Part shown: piece after piece, positions 1-6,902 of the stretch
Layout: the number at the start of each line of letters is the position of its first letter
Position numbering within the stretch: position 1 is the stretch's first letter
Assembly: GCA_947175375.1 (NCBI GenBank)
Contig: CAMWMT010000040.1
Coordinates: 1-11,838, forward strand
Source: an uncultured Clostridiaceae bacterium
Lineage (GTDB): Bacteria; Bacillota; Clostridia; Lachnospirales; Lachnospiraceae
Direction of reading: 5' to 3'
Length of the DNA: 11,838 bases
The notes under the pieces: generated by a model
Told to the model about the DNA's origin: nothing
What the model saw: only the letters and a program-made list of their open reading frames with translations
Databases searched by the model: none
Made by a program: the position numbers and the translations under genes

Positions 1-2
1 AA

Positions 3-203
3 AAGAATGAGTATTACTTAAAAGAAATTCTATCACATGGTGTTAAAGGACATATTTTCATATTTGGAAGGCAGTTGCAAAGAGAATATTTTAGAAGAAA
101 AGATGATTGGTTTGGCGGAATGCTTACTAAATCGGTTGTTCGTAACAGAGAGGACTTTGAAATTATTGAGTCCGGTAAAAATGGTTTTCCACCGAATATA
201 TAA
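3..203 (+). CDS. 3' end of an unrecognised protein gene (5' part outside window)
   Basis: Frame 3 is open from the first bases of the window to a TAA at 201-203 and encodes 66 residues with a protein-like composition, including GHIFIFGRQLQREYF and DDWFGG and ending GFPPNI. No start codon is needed because the gene enters from the left edge. I do not recognise the family. The DNA is AT-rich (about one third GC by hand count over 1-180), clearly lower than the operon that follows. It stops 32 nt before the -35 element of the next promoter, and I see no terminator between them. It is probably unrelated to the operon. The overlapping + strand frame at 37-270 is weaker, because it runs through the promoter. 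Confidence 0.55.
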   Translation, partial: KNEYYLKEILSHGVKGHIFIFGRQLQREYFRRKDDWFGGMLTKSVVRNREDFEIIESGKNGFPPNI

Positions 204-235
204 CAAAATAGAATACCTCCAAAAAGCCGAAAATA

Positions 236-264
236 TGGACAAAATCTCCGATTTGCCGTATAAT
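236..264 (+). promoter_or_regulatory. Sigma-A type promoter of the operon
   Basis: A -35 element TGGACA (236-241, five of six matches to TTGACA) is followed by a 17-bp spacer and a perfect -10 TATAAT (259-264). Transcription would start near 271, about 28 nt before the riboswitch aptamer. Both the position and the orientation fit a riboswitch-controlled leader. Confidence 0.82.
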
Positions 265-281
265 TTTTAATGTTGAAAATC

Positions 282-297
282 CCGGAAAATATTCCGG
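282..297 (+). other. Short hairpin at the 5' end of the leader RNA
   Basis: CCGGAA (282-287) and TTCCGG (292-297) form a perfect 6-bp stem with an AATA loop immediately before the riboswitch P1 strand. It may only stabilise the 5' end of the transcript. A related TTTCCGG occurs at 520-526 in the expression platform, so an alternative long-range pairing is possible. Confidence 0.4.
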
Positions 298-298
298 A

Positions 299-452
299 TG
301 TTGCAAGTTCCGAAAGGATTCATAGAGAAACCGGTGCAAATCCGGTACGGTCCAGCCACTGTGACAGGGAGTCCGTGCAGAAGATGCCACTGACGAAAGT
401 TGGGAAGGCCTGCAGGGATGATGATCTGGAGTCAGGAGAACTGCTTGCAATG
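299..452 (+). promoter_or_regulatory. Cobalamin (adenosylcobalamin-type) riboswitch aptamer
   Basis: The conserved elements of the cobalamin aptamer occur in the right order. GAGAAACCGGTGCAAATCC starts at 325, with the CCGG...CCGG arm at 331-345. GCCACTGTGA lies at 355-364, a second GCCACTG at 386-392, GGGAAGG at 402-408 and GGATGATGATC near 416-426. The B12 box AGTCAGGAGAACTGC is at 430-444. The ends close as a P1 helix: TTGCAAG (301-307) is the exact reverse complement of CTTGCAA (444-450). The aptamer lies between a sigma-A promoter and an intrinsic terminator, so the expected action is premature termination when cobalamin is bound. It is the only transcriptional control element seen ahead of the nine-gene run. 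The extended peripheral arm suggests the larger AdoCbl-selective class, but ligand preference cannot be fixed by eye. Confidence 0.93.
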
Positions 453-553
453 GATAAGTGTGTCTTACGGCAGATAAGAACTCTTAAATAACTGCGCCAG
501 TAAAAGCTCCGGGAATTTGTTTCCGGTTTCAGTTGACGTGCATAAAGAGCGAG
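453..553 (+). promoter_or_regulatory. Expression platform between aptamer and terminator
   Basis: There is no coding sequence here. A small hairpin TCTTA/TAAGA (463-467 with 475-479, loop CGGCAGA) lies just after P1, where cobalamin riboswitches often place the regulatory loop that kisses the aptamer. A second hairpin, CCGGGAA/TTTCCGG (509-515 with 520-526, one G-U pair), precedes the terminator. I could not identify a convincing antiterminator strand for the terminator's 5' arm, so the exact switching mechanism stays open. Confidence 0.55.
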
Positions 554-584
554 ACAGCCTGTAAGACCACGGGCTGTTCTTTTT
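554..584 (+). terminator. Rho-independent terminator of the riboswitch leader
   Basis: ACAGCCTGT (554-562) pairs over 9 bp (one G-U) with ACGGGCTGT (569-577) around the loop AAGACC, and a U-rich run TCTTTTT follows (578-584). It stands 105 nt before the start of the regulator gene, downstream of the cobalamin aptamer. It is therefore best read as the attenuator that stops transcription when cobalamin is plentiful. Confidence 0.85.
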
Positions 585-592
585 CATGCACA

Positions 593-634
593 GGTCCGCA
601 TACGGAAATTTGCTGCTGGCGCAGCATGCGGACC
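593..634 (+). other. Long bulged hairpin in the leader, after the terminator
   Basis: GGTCCGCAT (593-601) and ATGCGGACC (626-634) are perfect 9-base inverted repeats. Nested directly against the 3' arm is a second stem GCTGC/GCAGC (612-616 with 621-625, loop TGGC), leaving a bulge of about 10 nt on the 5' side. No T-tract follows, so it is not a terminator. It could be an RNA structure made only on read-through, a processing site or a protein-binding palindrome. Confidence 0.55.
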
Positions 635-640
635 GTGCGG

Positions 641-668
641 CGAGTAGGGAGATATTCTTCCCTACTCG
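641..668 (+). promoter_or_regulatory. Perfect 10-bp inverted repeat just upstream of the LysR gene
   Basis: CGAGTAGGGA (641-650) and TCCCTACTCG (659-668) are exact reverse complements separated by an 8-base loop GATATTCT. The element ends 9 nt before the Shine-Dalgarno of the regulator gene. On DNA it could be an operator, for example for autoregulation by the adjacent LysR protein. In RNA it is a stable hairpin that may affect translation or stability. There is no U-tract after it on either strand. Confidence 0.6.
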
Positions 669-688
669 ATTACACTAAAGGAGAAGAG

Positions 689-1636
689 ATGGAGTTAAAA
701 CAGTTGCAGTATTTTGTGGTCAGTGTGGACAGCGGACGCATAAATAAGGCTTCCGAGCTACTGTACACCTCCCAGCCTCATGTCAGCAAGATGGTCAAGT
801 CTCTGGAGACGGAACTGCAGGTGGAGCTTCTGAAGCGGAAGGCCAGAGGAGTAGAAGTTACAAAGGCAGGCAGAAAGGTGTATGAATATGCGTGCCGGGT
901 TCTTATGGAAGCAGGCAAGATCCAGGATGTCCAGGAAGAGGGCGATGTTAGTACCTTATGTATTGCAGCAAATTCCAGCGATCGTCTAGCCCGTTTGTTC
1001 CAGAACTTCTACACGGATCAGATGCAGTCCCGGATTCACGCCCGGTATACAGAGTGCGGTACGGAGGAGATCTTCCGGCTTGTACACCGGCATACGGCGG
1101 AACTTGGCTTTGTCTATGTGGATGAAAAGCAGATGACTGCATTCCGGAAGATGCTGGAGTATCGGCATCTGGTATTTGAAGAGATCGGGAGGACGCAGCC
1201 GCAGCTTTTTGTGGGTCCGAAAAGTCCGCTGTACAAGACATCGTCTGTGACGATAAAGGAACTCCGAGATCTGGATTATGTGCAGATGCAGGATGAACAG
1301 GATACTCTGAGCATACAGCTTCTTCAGAGGAGAGAGGACTATCAGTATCACAGGCGTCGCGGGCGGGTGCTGACGACCAGTAGCAGGCACCTTCTGGTAC
1401 AGATGATCGCGGATACGAAGCTGTGCAGCATCAGCTGCGGACTCTGCCCGGCGCTGATCGGTTGTGAGACGCTTCATGGAATCTCGATTCGGGGCACAAA
1501 AGGGAGCATCCGGTTTGGATTTGTACAGCGGAAGCGGGACGGCATCTCTCCGGAGGGGGAACAGTTTACGGAATATGTAAAAAAACATTTTGATGATGAC
1601 AGGGATGATTCAAAAAAATTGTTGATTGAAAATTAA
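689..1636 (+). CDS. LysR-family transcriptional regulator
   Basis: This is a 315-residue DNA-binding regulator of LysR length. The N-terminal winged helix-turn-helix spans about residues 1-60 (MELKQLQYFV..., then NKASELLYTSQPHVSKMVKSLE). The rest is the expected effector-binding region, which is weakly conserved and rich in Cys and Arg near the C-terminus. The start at 689 is chosen because AAAGGAG lies at 678-684 and the protein opens with the typical LysR N-terminus. A longer reading from 533 would run through the terminator and both hairpins. It ends 21 nt before the binding-protein gene, so it is the first gene of the operon and lies under the cobalamin riboswitch. LysR regulators are more often divergent from their targets, so this placement is notable. 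The co-inducer is unknown; a metal or ligand handled by the operon is an inference. Confidence 0.9.
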   Translation: MELKQLQYFVVSVDSGRINKASELLYTSQPHVSKMVKSLETELQVELLKRKARGVEVTKAGRKVYEYACRVLMEAGKIQDVQEEGDVSTLCIAANSSDRLARLFQNFYTDQMQSRIHARYTECGTEEIFRLVHRHTAELGFVYVDEKQMTAFRKMLEYRHLVFEEIGRTQPQLFVGPKSPLYKTSSVTIKELRDLDYVQMQDEQDTLSIQLLQRREDYQYHRRRGRVLTTSSRHLLVQMIADTKLCSISCGLCPALIGCETLHGISIRGTKGSIRFGFVQRKRDGISPEGEQFTEYVKKHFDDDRDDSKKLLIEN

Positions 1637-1657
1637 TAAAGGAAGGAAGAGGATAAA

Positions 1658-3337
1658 ATGAAAAAGATTCAGAAATGTACTGCATTGATGCTGTCGTGCC
1701 TGCTGGCTGCCGGCGCCATGGCCGGCTGCGGCGGGTCAGGAAACGAGGCTCCTGCCGCACAGACTTCTGGGGAGACTGCAACCAATCGGGAAGGAGAAGT
1801 GAATCAGGAAGCCTATCAGGGAGAACAGGATACTTCCGGTGGGCGTACCATGAACTTCGGGATTCAGAACTATGGCGGCGGCGGAATCGATCCAGCCAGC
1901 GAAATCAACTGTGCCTGGAACGTCTCCCGTTATGGAGTGGGAGAATGTCTGTTCCGGTTTGACAATTCTATGAATGTGGTTAACTGGCTCTGTGACGAGT
2001 ATACGGTCAATGATGAGCATACGGAATGGGTGTTCCATATCCGGGATGGCGTAAAGTTCTCGGACGGCTGCGATCTGACTGCAGAGGCAGTAAAAGCCAG
2101 TTTCGAGCGTTTGTTTGAGGCAGGTCCTGCAGGATCCTCTGCCCCACAGAAATATCTGGAGGAGGAAGCAGAGATCACGGCAGATGATGCATCGGGCAGT
2201 GTGACAGTAAAAACAGTTACTCCTTATGTGGATCTGACGAAAAATCTGGCGTACCCCGTTATGGTCATCCTGGATGCGGAGCATACCACGGACTATACAC
2301 ACGCGGCGATCGGTACTGGTCCCTATGTAGCAACCAATTTCCGGGAGGAAGTGGGCTACACCATGGTTGCCAATGAGTATTACTGGGGCGGAGAGGTGCC
2401 CTTTGAATCCATTGAGCTGATGTACATGGGTGACGCCTCCGCCAAAGCCATGGCACTGCAGTCCGGTCAGCTGGACCTGGCTGAAAATGTAACCAATATC
2501 AGCGATCTGCGCGACCTGCAGGCAGACCCCAGCTTTACAGTCACAATTGCAAACGGTGTCCGTACCGGCTTGGCTCATATGAATATGTCCGAAGGAAAAC
2601 TTCTGTCCAACAAGACGCTGCGGGAGGCGGTCCTGATGGCTCTGGACGATAACACCATGTGCTCCGTTACGGTCGGCGGCTTGTACACCTCCGGATATTC
2701 GGTACTGCCCTCCAACCTGGATTACGGCTATGAAAATCTGACAGACCCAGATCCTTATGATCCCGAAGCTGCCATGAAATTGCTGGACGAGGCGGGAATC
2801 GTTGATACCAATGGCGACGGCATCCGTGAACTGAACGGCCAGGAAGTGGTCCTGCACTATGTTACCTATCCCAACCGCTGCCTGAATGATTTTGCAGAAG
2901 CCATCCAGACGCAGCTGTCCGATATCGGTATCGGCGTTGACCTGGAGATCGGTGATTCTGCTCGCCAGTGGGACAGCTACCAGTCCGGCGATTATGATCT
3001 GAACGGTTCCAACTGGACTACCGTGGGAACCGGTGATCCTACGGAATATCTGGCAGCATGGTGTTCTACCTCCGGCGCTGATTACTGCGGTTATAAGAAT
3101 GAGGAATATGATGACCTGTATAATGAGCTGGCAGTCACCTTTGACAACGACGCCCGCCGTGAGATCATTCAGAAAATGCAGCAGATCCTTCTGGATGACG
3201 CAGTTGCAGTGGTTCATGGCTACTATAACAGCTCTATGATCTCCAGGAATGCGACGGTCGGCGGCGCTGCTATCAATACGGCTGATTACTACTGGATCAC
3301 TACGGATATGTATCCGTTGTCTGAAGGAAATCAGTAA
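1658..3337 (+). CDS. Extracellular solute-binding lipoprotein, family 5 (NikA/DppA-like)
   Basis: This is a 559-residue ABC-transporter binding protein of the SBP_bac_5 family, which captures peptides, nickel or metal-chelate complexes outside the membrane. A lipoprotein signal is clear: MKK start, hydrophobic core, and lipobox MAGC with the lipid-bearing Cys24, followed by a Gly/Ser/Glu-rich linker to about residue 60. The family hallmark lies at about 126-151 (FHIRDGVKFSDG, then LTAEAVKASFERLF). Later segments such as GTGPY and ANEYYWGG also fit. Resemblance to NikA is seen around residues 66-130 and near NGQEVVLHYVTYP. Purine-rich Shine-Dalgarno sequence lies at 1639-1653. The gene sits directly before two cognate permeases and two ATPases. 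The substrate cannot be read from sequence; cobalt, nickel or a metal complex is suggested by the riboswitch and by the metal ATPase downstream. Peptide uptake is the main alternative. Confidence 0.9.
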   Translation: MKKIQKCTALMLSCLLAAGAMAGCGGSGNEAPAAQTSGETATNREGEVNQEAYQGEQDTSGGRTMNFGIQNYGGGGIDPASEINCAWNVSRYGVGECLFRFDNSMNVVNWLCDEYTVNDEHTEWVFHIRDGVKFSDGCDLTAEAVKASFERLFEAGPAGSSAPQKYLEEEAEITADDASGSVTVKTVTPYVDLTKNLAYPVMVILDAEHTTDYTHAAIGTGPYVATNFREEVGYTMVANEYYWGGEVPFESIELMYMGDASAKAMALQSGQLDLAENVTNISDLRDLQADPSFTVTIANGVRTGLAHMNMSEGKLLSNKTLREAVLMALDDNTMCSVTVGGLYTSGYSVLPSNLDYGYENLTDPDPYDPEAAMKLLDEAGIVDTNGDGIRELNGQEVVLHYVTYPNRCLNDFAEAIQTQLSDIGIGVDLEIGDSARQWDSYQSGDYDLNGSNWTTVGTGDPTEYLAAWCSTSGADYCGYKNEEYDDLYNELAVTFDNDARREIIQKMQQILLDDAVAVVHGYYNSSMISRNATVGGAAINTADYYWITTDMYPLSEGNQ

Positions 3338-3340
3338 AAG

Positions 3341-3356
3341 AGGAGGAATTCCTTTG
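3341..3356 (+). promoter_or_regulatory. Ribosome-binding site that decides a TTG start
   Basis: AGGAGG (3341-3346) is 7 nt ahead of TTG (3354-3356), which opens the permease frame. An ATG at 3358-3360 is also near but is out of frame and reaches a TAG at 3400-3402 after 14 codons, so the TTG is the functional permease start. Confidence 0.75.
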
Positions 3357-4292
3357 AATGCAAAACAACTTGGAAAACGACTGTTCCAGATCGTTCTTGT
3401 AGCGGTGGGCATCAGCTTTCTGACGTTTTTGATTACTTATCTGGCGCCCGGCGATCCCGTACGCACCATGTTTGCGGCCACGGGTACCATGCCGAGCGAG
3501 GAGCTGATTCAGGAGACCAGGGAAACCATGGGGCTGAACCGTCCGCTGCTGGTACAGTATTTTGACTGGCTGTGCGGATGCCTGAAAGGAGACTTTGGTA
3601 CTTCCTATGCTTACCATAAACCGGTTGCCACCCTGCTTATGGACCGTCTCTGGCCCACCTTAAAGCTTTCAATCTCATCCATGTTCCTGATGCTTCTGGT
3701 GGCAGTCCCCATAGGTATGGCTCAGGCAACCCATAAGAACAGTATCGTGGATTATGCCCTTCGCGGCGTCACGTTCTTTGGCGTGTCCATGCCGAACTTC
3801 TGGGTGGGGCTACTTTTGATGCTGGTATTCTGCGTCAGGCTCCAGCTTCTGCCTGTGGCTTCTTTTGGAGGCGATTTAAAGAGTCTGATTCTGCCGTCTG
3901 TTACGCTGGCGTTCGCCATGTCAGCCAAGTATACACGTCAGGTTCGTACGGCGATCTTGGAAGAACTGAACCAGGATTATGTCACCGGCGCAAGAGCCAG
4001 AGGGGTAAAAGAATGGCAAATCTTGTGGTTGAATGTATTTCCTAATTCCCTACTGCCCTTGATCACCATGCTGGGCTTGTCCCTGGGCTCTCTGCTCGGC
4101 GGTACTGCCGTGGTGGAGGTGATCTTCTCTTATCCGGGTATGGGGAGCCTGGCGGTGGCGGCGATTACTGCTTACGACTATCCCCTGATTCAGGGTTATG
4201 TCCTGTGGATCTCCTTGATCTATATGCTGGTCAACCTGGCTGTGGATATTTCCTACAACTATGTGGACCCCAGAATGAGAGAAAAGAGGTAG
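3354..4292 (+). CDS. ABC transporter permease, NikB/DppB type
   Basis: This is a 312-residue inner-membrane permease of the peptide/nickel ABC importer family. The first membrane segment is at about 9-30, followed by the family-typical APGDP (31-35) and an external loop containing ETMGLNRPLLVQYFDWL. A group of membrane helices spans about 103-300. The cytoplasmic EAA-like coupling loop is at about 207-230 (QDYVTGARARGVKEWQIL), and FSYPGMGSL (258-266) is also typical. It starts at TTG 3354 with AGGAGG 7 nt upstream; a longer reading from 3249 would overlap the end of the binding-protein gene and add a non-membrane extension. It lies 16 nt after the binding protein and 5 nt before the partner permease, so the two probably form the membrane heterodimer. 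Confidence 0.92.
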   Translation: MNAKQLGKRLFQIVLVAVGISFLTFLITYLAPGDPVRTMFAATGTMPSEELIQETRETMGLNRPLLVQYFDWLCGCLKGDFGTSYAYHKPVATLLMDRLWPTLKLSISSMFLMLLVAVPIGMAQATHKNSIVDYALRGVTFFGVSMPNFWVGLLLMLVFCVRLQLLPVASFGGDLKSLILPSVTLAFAMSAKYTRQVRTAILEELNQDYVTGARARGVKEWQILWLNVFPNSLLPLITMLGLSLGSLLGGTAVVEVIFSYPGMGSLAVAAITAYDYPLIQGYVLWISLIYMLVNLAVDISYNYVDPRMREKR

Positions 4293-4297
4293 CGGAT

Positions 4298-5125
4298 ATG
4301 AAATTCAAAAGCTTTGTGAAGAAAAATAAATTCTTCTGTCTCTTTGCGGCGCTTGCTTTCCTGATCATTCTGGCGGCTGTTTTCGCGCCTGTGATCACCG
4401 GCGGCGTGGATCCCGCGGCTTCTGTGCTGAAGGACGCTCTGCAGGCTCCCAGCACGGCACATATTTTTGGTACAGATAAGCTGGGTCGTGATATCTTTAC
4501 CCGCGTCATTTACGGTGCCCGTACCAGCCTGGCCGCGGCTTTTTCCGTTGTATTTATCATCTTTGCGCTGGGTACGGTGCTGGGTGTTCTGGCGGGTTAC
4601 TTCAGAGGCTGGGTGGATACTGTGATCATGCGCATTGCCGATATGATGGTATCCTTTCCCGGTATGGTCTTCGCCATGGCGATCGCCGGTATCCTGGGTG
4701 CCAGTATCCGGAATGCCGTTATTGCCGTGGCACTGGTAAGCTGGACAAAATACGCCCGTCTTGCAAGGAGCCTGGTCCTGAAGATACGGAACAGGGACTA
4801 TGTAGCGGCTGCTGTAGTCACCGGTTCCAAAACTCCTTATATTCTGATCAGGTACATGGTTCCCAATGTGATCCCTACGCTGGTCATCACAGCGGCTACG
4901 GACATCGGCGGCATGATGCTGGAGCTGGCGGGTCTTTCCTTCCTGGGCTTCGGCGCAAAGGCGCCCAATCCGGAATGGGGGCTGATGCTGAACGAGGGCA
5001 GGCCGTTTATCCAGAGCGCTCCCTGGATGATGATCTATCCAGGCGCCGCGATCTTTGTCGTTGTTGTTGTATTTAACCTGCTGGGTGACGCGCTCAGGGA
5101 TGTCCTGGATGTCAGAGATGAGTAA
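4298..5125 (+). CDS. ABC transporter permease, NikC/DppC type
   Basis: This is a 275-residue partner permease. A first membrane helix at about 11-32 is followed by the OppC/NikC N-terminal signature FGTDKLGRDIFTRVIYGART (57-76). The EAA-like coupling loop lies at about 167-190 (RDYVAAAVVTGSKTPYILI), then the hallmark LSFLGFGAKAPNPEWG (213-228) before the last helix. The ATG at 4298 is preceded by AAGAGG (4284-4289), which overlaps the stop region of the first permease and suggests translational coupling. An extended reading from 4205 would overlap the previous gene and is not supported. Length and motifs match the family. The gap to the first ATPase gene is 31 nt. Confidence 0.92.
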   Translation: MKFKSFVKKNKFFCLFAALAFLIILAAVFAPVITGGVDPAASVLKDALQAPSTAHIFGTDKLGRDIFTRVIYGARTSLAAAFSVVFIIFALGTVLGVLAGYFRGWVDTVIMRIADMMVSFPGMVFAMAIAGILGASIRNAVIAVALVSWTKYARLARSLVLKIRNRDYVAAAVVTGSKTPYILIRYMVPNVIPTLVITAATDIGGMMLELAGLSFLGFGAKAPNPEWGLMLNEGRPFIQSAPWMMIYPGAAIFVVVVVFNLLGDALRDVLDVRDE

Positions 5126-5156
5126 AACGGCATCCACTGTGAATAAGGAGGAATCT

Positions 5157-5939
5157 ATGTTAGAGATAAAAAATGTTACGATCTCCTATCAGGACCGTCC
5201 CACCGTCAAAGATTTCAGCATGTCCCTGAAGGAGAAGGAGATCGCCTCCCTGGTTGGCGAGTCCGGTTCCGGCAAGACGACAGTCATCCGCGCGGTGCTG
5301 GGGCTTCTGGCAGGCGGCGGCAGGGTGACGGAGGGCGATATCCTGTTTGAAGGAACCTCTCTTCTGAAAAATACACCGGACCAGTGGCGAAGGCTGCGGG
5401 GGACGGATATCTCGATGATCTTCCAGGATTCCGGCGCGATGCTGAATCCCATTCGGAAGATCGGGGACGTGTTTGTGGAATATATCCGTACCCATGAAAA
5501 CATGAGCAAAGGAGAAGCCTGGAAGAAAGGGGTGGAGATGCTGGAACGCATGCGCCTGCCAAGCGGCGATAATATTATGCGTTCTTATCCCTTTCAGCTT
5601 TCCGGCGGTATGCGACAGCGTGTCGGCATTGCCATGGCAATGACCTTTCAGCCGAAGCTTCTGCTGGCGGATGAGCCAACCTCGGCTCTGGATGTGACGA
5701 CCCAGGCACAGATTGTCCGTCAGATGATGGAGCTGAGAGACGAATATGGAACCAGTATCATTATCGTTACCCACAATCTGGGCGTTGCCGCCTATATGTC
5801 CGACTGGATCATTGTGATGAAGGATGGCAGGATCTCCGACAGCGGCGATCGGGATGCGATCCTGAACGGGAACCACAATGATTACACAAGAAAACTTCTG
5901 GAAGCGGTTCCTTCCCTGGGAGGTGAGCGTTATGTTTGA
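5157..5939 (+). CDS. ABC transporter ATP-binding protein, NikD/DppD type (short form)
   Basis: This is a 260-residue cytoplasmic ATPase that would drive the importer. Walker A is GESGSGKT (34-41), the Q-loop glutamine is Q90 (MIFQD), the signature is LSGGMRQR (148-155), Walker B is LLLADEP with catalytic E173, the D-loop is SALD, and the H-loop is H206. It ends soon after the ATPase core and lacks the Cys-containing C-terminal extension of most Dpp/Opp ATPases, so it is nearer to NikD in length. ATG 5157 has AAGGAGG at 5145-5151. An upstream ATG at 5118, overlapping the permease stop, lacks a good ribosome-binding site. The last 8 nt overlap the next gene. Confidence 0.92.
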   Translation: MLEIKNVTISYQDRPTVKDFSMSLKEKEIASLVGESGSGKTTVIRAVLGLLAGGGRVTEGDILFEGTSLLKNTPDQWRRLRGTDISMIFQDSGAMLNPIRKIGDVFVEYIRTHENMSKGEAWKKGVEMLERMRLPSGDNIMRSYPFQLSGGMRQRVGIAMAMTFQPKLLLADEPTSALDVTTQAQIVRQMMELRDEYGTSIIIVTHNLGVAAYMSDWIIVMKDGRISDSGDRDAILNGNHNDYTRKLLEAVPSLGGERYV

Positions 5940-6897
5940 TGAAAAAGATATGATTCTGGAGGCAAAGCATGTGACCCGCCGCTTTCCTGCTTCCGGCGGC
6001 AGGGAGCTGACGGCATGCCAGGATATTAATCTGAAATTTTATAGGGGAAAGACACTGGGTCTGATCGGGGAATCCGGCTGTGGCAAATCCACGTTCATGC
6101 GTTTTCTGGTTCGCCTGGACGTCCCTACGGAAGGGGAGATCCTTTTTAAGGGAAAAGACCTGACGAAGCTGAAGGGAGAAGAACTGCGTCAGACCAGACA
6201 GTATATCCAGATGGTCTTTCAGGATCCCAGCGGTTCCTTCAACCCGAAGATGAAAATACGCGACATCATCTGTGAGCCGCTTCTGAACTTTGGGAGGATA
6301 AAACCTTCTGAGAAAGACGTCGTAGCCCGTAAATTTCTGGAAGCGGTGGAGCTGCCCGGTGATTTTGCCGACCGGTATCCCCATAATATGTCTGGTGGAC
6401 AGCGGCAAAGGATTGCCATTGCTCGGGCAATTGCCCTGGAGCCGGAGCTGATCATTATGGACGAAGCTACCTGCGCGCTGGACGTATCTGTACAGAAGAC
6501 GATCATCGAACTGGTCTGCCGGTTACAGAAAGAGAAAAAGATTGCCATCGGTTTTATCGCCCATGACCTTGGTCTGATCCAGGCCTTTGCCCATCAGATC
6601 GCGGTCATGTATCTGGGTACGATTGTGGAGATTCTTCCCGGCGAGGATGTGGATAAGGCGCAGCATCCCTATACAAAAGCTTTATTAAGCGCTGTCTTCG
6701 ATATGAATATGGATTTCACAAAAAAGATCGAGAGTATTGACAGTGAGATCCCCAGCCCTCTGGACGTGCCTTCCGGATGCCCCTTCCAAACCCGCTGCGA
6801 TCACTGCATGGAACGGTGCAGGCAGGAGCGTCCGGCTCTGACAGAAATAAAACCGGGACATGAAGTGGCATGCCATATCTTTGGGAGGGAGGAATAA
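5932..6897 (+). CDS. ABC transporter ATP-binding protein, NikE/DppF type with C-terminal Cys motif
   Basis: This is the 321-residue partner ATPase. Walker A is GESGCGKST (46-54), the Q-loop is in VFQDPSGSFNP, the signature is MSGGQRQR (153-160), Walker B is LIIMDEA with E178, and the H-loop is H211. The C-terminus carries the oligopeptide/dipeptide ATPase extension with HPYTKALL (245-252) and a Cys set at 283, 289, 292, 296 and 314 (GCPFQTRC, CMERC, VAC), a pattern conserved in this family. ATG 5932 is preceded by GGGAGGTGA (5918-5926) and overlaps the previous stop codon, which points to translational coupling and heterodimer assembly. DEATCALD replaces the usual DEPTSALD, a tolerated variation. 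Confidence 0.93.
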   Translation: MFDEKDMILEAKHVTRRFPASGGRELTACQDINLKFYRGKTLGLIGESGCGKSTFMRFLVRLDVPTEGEILFKGKDLTKLKGEELRQTRQYIQMVFQDPSGSFNPKMKIRDIICEPLLNFGRIKPSEKDVVARKFLEAVELPGDFADRYPHNMSGGQRQRIAIARAIALEPELIIMDEATCALDVSVQKTIIELVCRLQKEKKIAIGFIAHDLGLIQAFAHQIAVMYLGTIVEILPGEDVDKAQHPYTKALLSAVFDMNMDFTKKIESIDSEIPSPLDVPSGCPFQTRCDHCMERCRQERPALTEIKPGHEVACHIFGREE

Positions 6898-6902
6898 AAA
6901 AC

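Noticed and set aside
37..270. A 77-codon + strand open frame at the left end
   Set aside because: It runs through the promoter's -35 and -10 elements and has no good ribosome-binding site. The frame starting at position 3 gives a more protein-like sequence that ends before the promoter.
641..668. Second intrinsic terminator
   Set aside because: The stem is strong, but no U-tract follows on either strand.
533..688. N-terminal extension of the LysR gene
   Set aside because: The extension would translate through the terminator and both hairpins and looks random. The ATG at 689 has a proper Shine-Dalgarno and a typical LysR N-terminus.
1736..3412. A 558-codon open frame on the minus strand opposite the binding protein
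   Set aside because: It is a codon-bias shadow of the real gene. The binding protein has clear family motifs, a lipobox and a ribosome-binding site, while the antisense product has none.
5118..5156. Earlier ATG (5118) as the start of the first ATPase
   Set aside because: It overlaps the permease stop and has no good Shine-Dalgarno, while ATG 5157 has AAGGAGG and gives the normal ATPase N-terminus.
1658..6897. BtuCDF-type corrinoid importer
   Set aside because: The binding protein is family 5, and the permeases carry the Nik/Dpp signature and coupling loops, unlike the BtuC/BtuF families.
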